Shown here piece by piece: positions 1 through 6,153 of a DNA stretch of 14,342 nt; position 1 is the first letter of the stretch, and every line of letters starts with the position of its first letter. Location: assembly GCA_934667465.1 (NCBI GenBank), contig CAKUMG010000053.1, forward strand, positions 1-14,342, given 5' to 3'. The position numbers and the translations under genes are program-made. The DNA is from an uncultured Actinoplanes sp. (GTDB lineage Bacteria; Actinomycetota; Actinomycetes; Mycobacteriales; Micromonosporaceae). Below the pieces are notes generated by a model. It did no database searches and had not been told where the DNA came from. It saw only the letters and a program-made list of their open reading frames with translations.

Positions 1-1
1 C

Positions 2-283
2 TTGTACGCCCGGATCGCCGCGCCCGGCGGCCTGCCCGGCGAGGCCGGCTTCTCGACCCATGGCACCGGCGCCTACCTGGTCGACTTCGACAAGGGGCGC
101 CGGCGCTGGCAACTCACGGCGTACGACCGGGCCGGCCAGGTCGAAGCCGTGACGCGGATCCTTGAGGTGGCGAACGCCTACCTGCGCGGCGAGGGCCACG
201 AGGAGGGCGAGAAGCGGCGCTGGCGACCGGACCGCAGGGTCCTGATCCTCACGGTCGACAACGAGAGGATCACGCTGCACTGA
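2..283 (+). CDS. C-terminal part of an unrecognised protein (5' end outside window)
   Basis: An open frame with actinomycete-like codon use runs from the window edge to a TGA at 281-283. No ribosome binding site can be seen, so the TTG at position 2 is probably internal and this is the last ~93 residues of a longer protein. The fragment is mixed alpha/beta in appearance (a tyrosine/leucine strand around GAYLVDFD, then a helix EAVTRILEVANAYLRG, then a basic turn and a terminal strand RVLILTVDN). There is no signal peptide, membrane segment or Cys/His cluster. I do not recognise the family and infer no function. It ends 20 bases before the operator region of the next operon, so it is not obviously co-transcribed with it. 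Confidence 0.6.
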   Translation: MYARIAAPGGLPGEAGFSTHGTGAYLVDFDKGRRRWQLTAYDRAGQVEAVTRILEVANAYLRGEGHEEGEKRRWRPDRRVLILTVDNERITLH

Positions 284-302
284 TCCGCGTCATGCTGCTG
301 GA

Positions 303-318
303 TTGAGCATCTGCTCAA
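303..318. promoter_or_regulatory. Perfect 16-bp palindromic operator, copy 1
   Basis: TTGAGCATCTGCTCAA has perfect 7-bp arms (TTGAGCA / TGCTCAA) around a 2-bp centre. It is the first of two near-identical palindromes whose centres are 33 bp apart, about three helical turns. It covers the -35 box of the predicted promoter. Such short-gap dyads are typical of dimeric TetR- or MarR-type repressors, but the cognate regulator is not identifiable here. The only TetR gene in the window lies beside a different dyad. Confidence 0.7.
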
Positions 319-331
319 CATGCCTTACGCT
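303..331 (+). promoter_or_regulatory. Candidate sigma-70-type promoter of the DUF1990-epimerase operon
   Basis: TTGAGC (303-308) and TACGCT (326-331) are separated by exactly 17 bases, close to the -35/-10 consensus of actinobacterial housekeeping promoters. The start point would fall near 338, giving a leader of about 40 nt before the ATG at 377. The -35 box is the left arm of the first palindromic operator and the predicted start point is inside the second, so a bound repressor would block both. The promoter is predicted from sequence only. Confidence 0.55.
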
Positions 332-335
332 CGGG

Positions 336-351
336 TTGAGCAACTGCTCAA
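336..351. promoter_or_regulatory. Perfect 16-bp palindromic operator, copy 2
   Basis: TTGAGCAACTGCTCAA has the same 7-bp arms as the first copy and differs only in the 2-bp centre (AC instead of TC). It overlaps the predicted transcription start and lies 25 bases upstream of the chosen ATG. Conservation of the arms with a free centre points to a protein-binding site rather than coding constraint. Confidence 0.7.
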
Positions 352-376
352 ACGTGGGTGGCGAGGAGTGCGGGTC

Positions 377-928
377 ATGGGTCGAGCGGGGTGGGGAGCG
401 GTGGTGGCCGGCGTGGCGGTCACGGCGGCGCTCGGGAGGCTCTGGGTGCGGCGGGAGCAACCCTGGTCCGCGCACCGCTGGTCGCACCGCGTCGGCCGCG
501 GCCGGGAGCGGTTCGAGGCGGCGACGACTGCGCTGCTGAGCTGGGAGATGCACCGGCGGTCCGGGGCCTGGGTACAGCCGGGCACACCGTCCGCGGAGGC
601 GGGGCAGCACATGCTGTCCTCGCTCGGTGTGGGGCCGTTGCGGACCCCGGAGCCGTGCGAGGTGCTCGAGGTCGTCCGCGGGGACGACGTCACCTCGATG
701 TACTACCGGGCGCTTCCCGGGCACACCTTCGAGGGCGACGAGCGGTTCACGATCCGGATGGCGGCGGACCGTACGGTGAGCTTCCACGTCGCCGTACGGT
801 CACGGCCCGCCCTGCTCGTCGCCCGCCTCGCCGGGCCGCTGGTGACACCCGTCCAGTGGTTGTTCATCGCCCGGTGCGCGAGCGTGCTGCGCCGGGCCCC
901 TCGGATCAGGACGGCAGGTGCGCGATGA
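377..928 (+). CDS. DUF1990 family protein
   Basis: The 183-residue product matches the DUF1990 family by eye: an N-terminal segment with the helix REQPWSAHRW..., the central block FEAATTALLSWEMHRRSG (about 54-71), and the C-terminal ALPGHTFEGDERFTIRM block typical of these proteins. The family's function is not established. A hydrophobic stretch at residues 5-22 (WGAVVAGVAV...) could be a weak membrane anchor. I chose the ATG at 377 because GAGGAG (363-368) sits 8 bases upstream; the in-frame ATG at 320 falls between the two operators and inside the predicted promoter. The stop overlaps the next start (ATGA, 925-928), so it is translationally coupled to the TIGR01777 epimerase gene. I recall this pairing as common in actinobacteria. 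Confidence 0.85.
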   Translation: MGRAGWGAVVAGVAVTAALGRLWVRREQPWSAHRWSHRVGRGRERFEAATTALLSWEMHRRSGAWVQPGTPSAEAGQHMLSSLGVGPLRTPEPCEVLEVVRGDDVTSMYYRALPGHTFEGDERFTIRMAADRTVSFHVAVRSRPALLVARLAGPLVTPVQWLFIARCASVLRRAPRIRTAGAR

Positions 929-1899
929 AGGTCGTCATCCCCGGCGGTACGGGCCAGGTGGGCGGGCTCCTGCGGCGGGCGCTGGTGGCCCGCGGCGACG
1001 AGGTCACGGTGCTGAGCCGGCGGCCCGAGACTCTCGAGCAGGGCGTCCGGCACGTGGTCTGGGACGGCCGGACCCTGGGGGAGTGGGCGCGCGAGTTCGA
1101 GGGTGCCGACGCGGTCGTCAACCTGGCGGGCCGCACCGTGAGCTGCCGCTACAACGACGTCAACCTGCGCCAGATGATGAACTCCCGGATCGAGTCGACC
1201 CGGGTGGTCGGCGAGGCCATCGCCCGGGCGGTGGACCCCCCGAAGGTGTGGCTGCAGTCGAGCACCGCCACGATCTACGCCGATGCCCGCAGCCGGCCCG
1301 ACGACCTGCCGCACGACGAGGCCCGCGGCATCATCGGCGGCGACGAACCCGACGTGCCCCTGTACTGGGAGTACAGTGTCCGGATCGCGCGCCGCTGGGA
1401 GCAGGAGCAGCAAGCCGCGCGCACTTCCGCGACCCGGCGGGTGGCGCTGCGTACGGCGATGGTCATGACGCCCGACCGTGGCGGCGTCTTCGACTATCTC
1501 TCCTGGCTGGCCCGGCTGGGGCTCGGCGGTCCCGTGGCCGGCGGCCGGCAGTACGTCTCCTGGATCCACGGCGACGACTTCGTGCGGGCCGTGCTCTTCC
1601 TCGTCGAGCACCGGGAGATCGACGGCCCGGTGATCGTGGCCAGCCCCGATCCGGTGCCGCAGCGGGAGCTGATGCGCTCGCTCCGGGGCGCCTGGGGGCG
1701 TCGCTTCGGGCTGCCGGCCACCCGGGCGATGGCGGAGCTCGGCGCTTTCGCGTTGCGGACGGACACCGAGCTGCTGCTCAAGAGCCGCCGGGTCGTGCCG
1801 GGGCGGCTGCTCGACGCCGGATTCACGTTCGAGCACCCGCAGTGGCACGCCGCGGCTGCCGACCTCGCCGGCCGGGCACGAGCTCTCCGCGGCGGATGA
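925..1899 (+). CDS. NAD(P)-dependent epimerase/SDR of the TIGR01777 family
   Basis: A 324-residue atypical short-chain dehydrogenase. The Rossmann nucleotide-binding motif GGTGQVG is at residues 7-13, followed by DAVVNLAGR, the family-specific WLQSSTATIYAD region, a WEYSVRIARRWEQE helix, and VALRTAMVMTPDRGG. The C-terminal part (about 275-320: GAFALRTDTELLLKSRRVVPGRLLDAGFTFEHPQW) corresponds to DUF1731, usual in TIGR01777 proteins (YfcH/SDR39U1 type). Substrate and reaction are unknown for this family; only NAD(P) binding can be claimed. Length is normal. The start overlaps the upstream DUF1990 stop by 4 bases, so the two genes form one operon under the palindrome-bearing promoter. Confidence 0.9.
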   Translation: MKVVIPGGTGQVGGLLRRALVARGDEVTVLSRRPETLEQGVRHVVWDGRTLGEWAREFEGADAVVNLAGRTVSCRYNDVNLRQMMNSRIESTRVVGEAIARAVDPPKVWLQSSTATIYADARSRPDDLPHDEARGIIGGDEPDVPLYWEYSVRIARRWEQEQQAARTSATRRVALRTAMVMTPDRGGVFDYLSWLARLGLGGPVAGGRQYVSWIHGDDFVRAVLFLVEHREIDGPVIVASPDPVPQRELMRSLRGAWGRRFGLPATRAMAELGAFALRTDTELLLKSRRVVPGRLLDAGFTFEHPQWHAAAADLAGRARALRGG

Positions 1900-1968
1900 T
1901 CGTTGCGTCCGGCGGATCGCTGGGATCCAGGGGCACACGGGGCGGGACCGAGCTGGGATCATGCATCG

Positions 1969-2490
1969 ATGATGATGCGAATCGGGCGAGCCGTCTCGGC
2001 GGTGGTGGCGACCATGGCGGGGCTTGTGCTGCTCCTGGCCGATCCGGTGCCGGCGGCTGCGGCGGTGGGTGAACGGGGTTACTGGCAGAACGCGAACTCG
2101 GGGCTGTGGCTGACGGTCAGCGGCGGTGACGGCAACGGGTCGCCGGCCGTGCAGGCGCCGTGGCTGAACCGGGCGGCGCACCGGTGGGTGGAGGTGCCGG
2201 CGGGCAACGGCAACTTCTATCTGCGTACGGATATGTCGTCGGGCCGGGTTCTCGGCATCGCCGACCGCAGCACCGCCGATCTCGGGCGGGCCATGCTCTG
2301 GGCCCGGAGCACCAGTGCCGACCAGCGGTGGAGTATCCGGAGGAACGAGTACAACCGCTTTGTCTTCGTCAACGAGAACAGCGGCAGGTGCCTGGGCGTG
2401 CAGGCGGCCAGTTCCGCGAGCAACTATCCGGTCGTGCAGTTCCGGTGCAACGAGTCGCTCGACCAGCAGTGGGTGTTCGTCAAGTACTGA
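1969..2490 (+). CDS. Secreted single-domain ricin-type (beta-trefoil) lectin
   Basis: A 173-residue protein from the first of three consecutive ATGs (1969, 1972, 1975); the true start is ambiguous and the ribosome binding site weak (GGGAT near 1955). Residues 3-32 form a Sec signal peptide (MRIGR, hydrophobic core AVVATMAGLVLLL, then PVPAAAA), with cleavage likely near residue 32-33. The mature ~140 residues make a single ricin-B-like trefoil: three QxW-type repeats are visible as HRW (71-73), QRW (119-121) and QQW (166-168). C141 and C160 could form one disulfide. No catalytic domain is attached, unlike the usual fusions to glycosyl hydrolases, so it probably acts alone as an extracellular carbohydrate-binding protein. 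The ligand is unknown. Confidence 0.85.
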   Translation: MMMRIGRAVSAVVATMAGLVLLLADPVPAAAAVGERGYWQNANSGLWLTVSGGDGNGSPAVQAPWLNRAAHRWVEVPAGNGNFYLRTDMSSGRVLGIADRSTADLGRAMLWARSTSADQRWSIRRNEYNRFVFVNENSGRCLGVQAASSASNYPVVQFRCNESLDQQWVFVKY

Positions 2491-2622
2491 CGGAGCCCGG
2501 CCGGGGTGATCCCGTCATCCGATGGGTGGACGGGGCACCCTGCGAGAACACTACTTTGTGCAGACGCGCAGGTCCGGCCCTCGTGGGAATCTGAGTGCAG
2601 TCGGCTACTGCGGGAGGCATCG

Positions 2623-3213
2623 ATGGGTACGACCATGACGCTGCGGGAGGCGCTTTTCCTCCTCGCCCACCACCCGTCCGGGCGGCCCCGCATCCCCCAC
2701 TACGTGCTCGAGGCCGGGCTGGCCGCCGCCGCCCTGATGGAGCTGCGCCACCTCGGCGCCATCGAAGTGACCGGGGACGGGCATGTGGTGGTCCGGAGCC
2801 CGTCGCCGGGCGGCGGCGACCCCCTGCTCGAGCGTCTGCTCCGCCAGCTGACCGAAGGGCCGCCGCGCCGGCCGCACGAACTGCTGCCGGAGCTCGGCGG
2901 CGACGTCGAGCAGGTGACCCTGACGGCGCTCGTCTCACGCGGTCACTGCCGGCTCGACGCCGAGGCGCATCTCGTCGCGGTTGGCACCGCGGGCCACCGC
3001 GACGACGCCCGCAACGCGATGAAGAACGGGGCCGGTGACCTCGGCGCGCTGGTGTGGGCGACGGAGCTGAGCGGGCACGTGCTGGGCCCGGCTGCACTCG
3101 TCACCCGGCTGCGGCTCGGCCGGCAGGCGGCGGGGGACCCGCTCGCGCTGGCCGTGCGGCAGGTGGTCCCTCTCACCGCCACCCGTTTCGACAGCAACCC
3201 CGGGCTGAGCTGA
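2623..3213 (+). CDS. GPP34 (GOLPH3/Vps74-like) family protein
   Basis: A 196-residue protein with the GPP34 pattern: N-terminal LREALFLLAHHPSGRPRIP, a helix VLEAGLAAAALMELRHLGAIEV, a middle HELLPELGG...LVSRGHCRL block, and the C-terminal DLGALVWATEL segment. Eukaryotic members bind phosphatidylinositol-4-phosphate at the Golgi; actinobacterial paralogues are common but their role is poorly defined. There is no signal peptide or membrane segment, so a cytosolic or membrane-peripheral location is inferred. The ATG at 2623 is preceded by GGGAGG (2612-2617) with 5-base spacing, which favours it over the in-frame upstream ATG at 2506. Its stop is 20 bases from the convergent stop of the next gene and no clear terminator lies between them. 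Confidence 0.85.
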   Translation: MGTTMTLREALFLLAHHPSGRPRIPHYVLEAGLAAAALMELRHLGAIEVTGDGHVVVRSPSPGGGDPLLERLLRQLTEGPPRRPHELLPELGGDVEQVTLTALVSRGHCRLDAEAHLVAVGTAGHRDDARNAMKNGAGDLGALVWATELSGHVLGPAALVTRLRLGRQAAGDPLALAVRQVVPLTATRFDSNPGLS

Positions 3214-3233
3214 GCGGTGTCACGGCGCGAGGG

Positions 3234-3725
3234 TCACCAGTACTGGCCGAGCTCGATGTTGATGTTGCAGCGCTGCTCGGCGTTGAGGTAGACGGTCGAG
3301 TAGACGTAGTTGTGGTCGACCAGGGCGTGCTTCCCCGCCGCCTCCCAGGGCTGCTTCGTCGAGAACCGGGCGTCGACGTCGCGCAGGGTGGCGGCCGATC
3401 CGCCCCAGACCCGGACCATGTCCTCGCTGGAGCCGCTCTTGTTGCGGACACTCACCACGAGCCGCGACGGCTTGAAGCTGTTGTAGGTGTCCCAGTTGAA
3501 CTTGTCGATGGCGTACCTGGTGCTCTTCGGCTGCCACCGGATCCAGACGTCGAACCCGACCCGCTTGCCGGCAACGGTGCAGTACTCCCGGATCGGTCCG
3601 ACCAGGTTGTTGTCGGCGGCGGTGGCGGGGCCGGCGGCCAGGACCCCGCCGGCGGTCAGAATCAGGGCGAGGCCGGCGAGGACCGTCTTCCGGAGGGGGC
3701 GCGACCGTACGTGACGCAGTGACAC
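3234..3725 (-). CDS. Secreted protein of unknown function
   Basis: 163 residues with a textbook signal peptide: basic start MSLRHVRSRPLRK, hydrophobic TVLAGLALILTAGGVLA, then AGPATA|AD, with cleavage near residue 37. The mature ~126 residues contain exactly two cysteines (C49 and C153) at opposite ends, suggesting one disulfide closing a small domain, and many aromatic strand-like segments (VGFDVWIRW, SRLVVSVRN, NYVYSTVYL). I do not recognise a family. The start is GTG at 3725, supported by GGGAG (3731-3735, 5-base spacing). It is convergent with the GPP34 gene. Upstream of it lies a 338-bp gene-poor stretch beginning with a TTATCGAT direct repeat. Confidence 0.8.
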   Translation of the reverse strand: MSLRHVRSRPLRKTVLAGLALILTAGGVLAAGPATAADNNLVGPIREYCTVAGKRVGFDVWIRWQPKSTRYAIDKFNWDTYNSFKPSRLVVSVRNKSGSSEDMVRVWGGSAATLRDVDARFSTKQPWEAAGKHALVDHNYVYSTVYLNAEQRCNINIELGQYW

Positions 3726-4063
3726 TGTGACTCCCGGTGATCGGCTTGCGTTATCGATCTTGGAATTTATCGATGCTTGGCCGTGCCGGTGAGGGTTGAA
3801 CGCCCCTCATTCGGCTCCGGCGGGTCGAGACCCACGGGTAGGGGATGGTTGCCGACGCGGGGAGGGCCGCGAGGTCACCATCTCCGCCCGGGTCGCCACC
3901 TCCCCGGCGATCCACGGCGCGCCCTTCACCATCATGGGCGGCTGACGCCGTCCAGGCCCGGGCTGCCGGTGGCGACGGTGGTACCGGTGGCCGGGGCGGT
4001 GGCATGCTGGACGGGTCGGAATCACCGAGGCGGCGGCGAGGTCGTTCGCGATCGGAGGACGAG
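3726..4063. other. Intergenic region between divergent genes, with a TTATCGAT repeat and a possible coding remnant
   Basis: The 338-bp gap separates the minus-strand secreted protein from the plus-strand 69-aa peptide and should hold both promoters. Two exact TTATCGAT copies (3751-3758 and 3767-3774) lie 16 bp apart upstream of the minus-strand start. On the plus strand, a short frame ending at the TGA 3943-3945 encodes a protein-like tail, EVTISARVATSPAIHGAPF followed by TIMGG. Its upstream part looks random and has no convincing start, so it may be a gene remnant or chance. I see no convincing full gene or clear consensus promoter. Confidence 0.4.
3751..3774. repeat. Direct repeat TTATCGAT x2 (16-bp period) in an AT-rich patch
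   Basis: TTATCGAT occurs exactly at 3751-3758 and 3767-3774. Because ATCGAT is self-complementary, the pair also reads as an inverted arrangement. It sits 26-49 bases upstream of the GTG of the secreted protein, where an operator or promoter element of that gene would be expected, in one of the few AT-rich patches of the window. Function is inferred from position only. Confidence 0.45.
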
Positions 4064-4273
4064 ATGAGGGGCAAGTATGTCGCGGCTCTGATCGCGGTCG
4101 GCGTGGGCGCTGCCGGTGGTGTCGGCTGGGTGCTGCTCGGCGGCGCCTCTCAGCCGGCGGATGCGCCCGGCGGCGGGGTGCGACCCGACCGGGGTGTCGA
4201 GGACAGCGCCAGTTTCTGGACCGACGAGCGGGTCCGTGACGCCACCCCGCCGGACATGGTGCGACCGCGCTGA
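4064..4273 (+). CDS. 69-aa membrane-anchored or secreted peptide with a protease-propeptide-like motif
   Basis: The ATG at 4064 has an excellent ribosome binding site, GGAGGA (4054-4059). Residues 1-29 are a signal peptide or signal anchor (MRGKY, then AALIAVGVGAAGGVGWVLLGGA). There is no obvious AxA cleavage site, so anchoring is plausible. The remaining 40 residues are a Pro/Gly/Asp-rich linker followed by FWTDERVRDATPPDM (51-65). FWTDER[V/I]R-x-A-x-P recurs at residues 59-70 of the pro-region of the convergent serine protease gene next door. I know the FWT-x-E-R-M/V-x-x-A-x-P pattern as a feature of the N-terminal region of many actinobacterial secreted trypsin-like proteases. Here it stands alone without a catalytic domain. 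It could be a free-standing propeptide-like partner or the remnant of a duplicated protease gene. Confidence 0.65.
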   Translation: MRGKYVAALIAVGVGAAGGVGWVLLGGASQPADAPGGGVRPDRGVEDSASFWTDERVRDATPPDMVRPR

Positions 4274-4285
4274 TCGGTGGCGATT

Positions 4286-4316
4286 GCCGGGAGCGGGGCG
4301 AACCCGTGCTCCCGGC
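4286..4316. terminator. Bidirectional hairpin between convergent genes
   Basis: GCCGGGAGC (4286-4294) and GCTCCCGGC (4308-4316) are perfect 9-bp arms around a 13-nt loop. They lie between the stop of the 69-aa peptide and the convergent stop of the protease. A second small dyad, CACCGG / CCGGTG, follows at about 4320-4336. There is no U-run, as is usual in high-GC actinobacteria. Confidence 0.65.
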
Positions 4317-4337
4317 GGTCACCGGGCCGGCCGGTGG

Positions 4338-5399
4338 TCAGCGCACCGACACGTCGTTGTAGACGTTGATGGCGCCATCGCCGCTCTCCGCGGCGTACAG
4401 GCTGTTGTTGATGAAGTTGCCGTTCTCGTCGCCGTCGCGGTGGCTGCTGGAGCCGATGATGTAGCCCCAGCCGCGTGACGTCTGCAGGTCTTCGACCCAT
4501 GGGCCGCCGCTGGCGCCGCGGCCCATGTCGCACTGCGCCTCCATGGTGTCGTTGAAGATGCTCTCGCCCTCCACCTCGCCCTGGCAGTACCAGAGGTTCA
4601 GGCCGGTGAAGTCGGTGCGGTTGTAGCCGTCGGCCGGATATCCGAACTCGTGCACGTTGGCGAAGTCCTCACCGAACCCGAACCTGTAGCCCTGCGATCC
4701 GAGCGTGGTCTGCAGGTTGCCCCGCTGGCCGCTCGGCCAGAACGCGATGGCGGCGATGTCGAGGTCGTAGTCCTGGTCGTCCTGCCACCCGACGGTCGTG
4801 TTGGCCCACTTGTAGTACCAGCGTCCCCAGGGTTCCGCCCCGTTGTCGTTGTCCGGGATGAAGATGAAGTTCTGGTAGTAGTTGCCCGCGCCCGTGCCGC
4901 CCGGGTGGATGCAGTGCCCGGCGGTCCAGACGGTGTTGCTGTTGCCGGCGGTGATGATGCTGCCGCTGCACGCTCCCGTCCCGCCGTTCGCCGTGCTGAA
5001 CAGGATCCGGCCGAAGGTTCTCGCCGGGTTGGAGCCCTGCCGGTTCCACCGCTGGGCCTGTTCCACCGCCGCCAGGCTGCTGCCGGTGTCGCCCGACCCG
5101 CCGTCGGGGGCGCTGCCCTCCCCGGACTGTGCGGACAGGACGCTCGCTCGTTGCCCGTCACGGGGGGACGATCGGACCGGCAGCGGCACCGGCTTCGCCG
5201 ACCGGATGCGTTCGTCGGTCCAGAACTCGTCGATGGCCGCGATGCCGGCCGCGTCGTTGCTCACCCCGTGCCCGGAGAGGGCCGCCGGGTCGGCGGCCGG
5301 TGCGGCGGGCGAGGCTGCGGCCCCCGACGCCATGCCCGCCACCACCAGAAGTGACACTGCGGCGCCCACGAAGGTGAAGCGCCTTACCGCTTCTCTCAT
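4338..5399 (-). CDS. Secreted trypsin-like (S1/V8-type) serine protease precursor
   Basis: 353 residues from the ATG at 5399, chosen because GAGGAAGGG (5408-5416) lies 8 bases upstream and the signal peptide starts there (MREAVRRF, core VGAAVSLLVVAGMASGAAA, cleavage near residue 29). Residues 30 to about 125 form a pro-region containing FWTDERIRSAKP (59-70). The catalytic domain shows all three triad motifs: TAGHC with His162, YDLDIA with Asp212 or Asp214, and GRGASGGPW with Ser297. C144-C163 and C272-C290 are likely disulfides, the first equivalent to the chymotrypsin His-loop bridge. The substrate pocket cannot be assigned by eye. It should be exported and activated by removal of the pro-region. 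It is convergent with the small peptide that shares its pro-region motif. Confidence 0.9.
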   Translation of the reverse strand: MREAVRRFTFVGAAVSLLVVAGMASGAAASPAAPAADPAALSGHGVSNDAAGIAAIDEFWTDERIRSAKPVPLPVRSSPRDGQRASVLSAQSGEGSAPDGGSGDTGSSLAAVEQAQRWNRQGSNPARTFGRILFSTANGGTGACSGSIITAGNSNTVWTAGHCIHPGGTGAGNYYQNFIFIPDNDNGAEPWGRWYYKWANTTVGWQDDQDYDLDIAAIAFWPSGQRGNLQTTLGSQGYRFGFGEDFANVHEFGYPADGYNRTDFTGLNLWYCQGEVEGESIFNDTMEAQCDMGRGASGGPWVEDLQTSRGWGYIIGSSSHRDGDENGNFINNSLYAAESGDGAINVYNDVSVR

Positions 5400-5417
5400 C
5401 CCCGTATCCCTTCCTCG

Positions 5418-5440
5418 CCCGGACATCCCTGTAGTCCGGG
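5418..5440. promoter_or_regulatory. Dyad in the protease upstream region
   Basis: CCCGGAC (5418-5424) and GTCCGGG (5434-5440) are perfect 7-bp arms around 9 bases, starting 19 bases upstream of the protease ATG and just before its ribosome binding site. It could be an operator or a 5'-leader hairpin. GATACT on the minus strand (around 5450) is a weak -10 candidate just upstream. Nothing else in 5441-5609 reads as a gene; there is only a short imperfect dyad near 5567-5583 (AGATG / CATCT). Confidence 0.4.
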
Positions 5441-5609
5441 ACGGGGCCAGTATCACCACGCGGGTCGCGTCCCCGTCTGCCCCGTACACCCGGAGTATCG
5501 GGCGTGATCGGCACGCCAGGTGGCCGGGGACCTGCCTGAGTAGACGCCGGTCGTCACGCTCTCGATGCAGATGCTGAAAACATCTACCGCATCGATCTAT
5601 GTCGATTAC

Positions 5610-6107
5610 TTACCGTGCGCCGCCGGCTTTGCCGACGAAGGCGGTGACGTGGGTGGTGAGCCGGCCCGCCCGTTCCTCGACGGAGAGGGACTCGGGCAGC
5701 CGCCCGCCCGGGCCGGCGTCCTTCTTGCCGCGGATGTAGAGGGAGCAGGCCAGGTCGCCGCAGATGTAGGTGCCGATCGTGTTGCCCTGCCGGCCCGCGG
5801 CGCCCGCCATCGGGGCGACCATCAGGGAGACGCCGGCGGACGGGGAGGTCAGGCACATCGCGCACATGCTGCGCCGCGCCTGCGCCGGGCCGGGGGTCGG
5901 GCAGCGCAGCACGAGGCCCCGCGCGCGGCCGTCGAGCTCGGCGACCAGGTAGGCGCGGCCGGGGGCCTGCGGGTCGCGCCAGCCCAGGTAGTCGAGGTCT
6001 GCCCAGGGGCGTTCGGCCAGGTCGCGGGGCACGGACAGGCGTTTGGCCTCGCCCTTGCTGCAGTTGACGAACGCGGCGCGGATCTCGGATTCGGTCAGCG
6101 GAACCAT
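5610..6107 (-). CDS. FBP-type treble-clef zinc-finger protein
   Basis: 165 residues starting at the ATG 6107. The N-terminal half (MVPLTESEIRAAFVNCSKGEAKRLSVPRD...) and the Cys pairs C82-x2-C85 and C116-x4-C121 match the 'FBP C-terminal treble-clef zinc-finger' family, named after a mycobacterial fibronectin-binding protein. The Cys spacing suggests one zinc site. The NCSKGEAKRL and DYLGWRDP blocks are family-typical. The biochemical role is not established; a ribosome- or nucleic-acid-related function is only my inference from the fold. No ribosome binding site precedes the ATG, and the predicted -10 box is 7 bases from it, so the mRNA is probably leaderless. It diverges from a TetR gene whose product probably controls it. 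Confidence 0.85.
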   Translation of the reverse strand: MVPLTESEIRAAFVNCSKGEAKRLSVPRDLAERPWADLDYLGWRDPQAPGRAYLVAELDGRARGLVLRCPTPGPAQARRSMCAMCLTSPSAGVSLMVAPMAGAAGRQGNTIGTYICGDLACSLYIRGKKDAGPGGRLPESLSVEERAGRLTTHVTAFVGKAGGAR

Positions 6108-6112
6108 AACTG

Positions 6113-6141
6113 TTAAGGTAGATCGCCTAAGGGGTTTAGGC
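6113..6141. promoter_or_regulatory. Candidate TetR operator in the divergent FBP/TetR region
   Basis: GCCTAA (6125-6130) and TTAGGC (6136-6141) are perfect 6-bp arms around 5 bases, lying in the spacer and -35 box of the FBP promoter. A third related half-site, TTAAGG (6113-6118), overlaps its -10 box, so half-sites recur every 11-12 bp. The whole gap between the divergent genes is only 46 bp, so one bound dimer could control both. The link to the adjacent TetR protein is inferred from position. Confidence 0.6.
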
Positions 6142-6143
6142 AA
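6115..6143 (-). promoter_or_regulatory. Promoter of the FBP gene (leaderless)
   Basis: Read on the minus strand: TTGCCT (6143-6138), a 17-base spacer, TACCTT (6120-6115), then 7 bases to the ATG. The spacing is ideal. A start point 6-8 bases after the -10 places +1 at or next to the A of the ATG, which agrees with the missing ribosome binding site. Confidence 0.6.
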
Positions 6144-6153
6144 AGGGGTTTCG

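Noticed and set aside
320..376. Upstream ATG (320) as start of the DUF1990 protein
   Set aside because: It falls inside the predicted promoter and operator pair and has no ribosome binding site; the ATG at 377 has GAGGAG.
703..2181. 492-codon minus-strand frame
   Set aside because: Antisense to the DUF1990, epimerase and lectin genes, with Pro/Arg/His-rich translation and no motif.
4018..4046. GGAAT...GTCGTT as an ECF-sigma promoter for the 69-aa peptide
   Set aside because: The spacing between the elements is too long and the start point would overlap the ribosome binding site.
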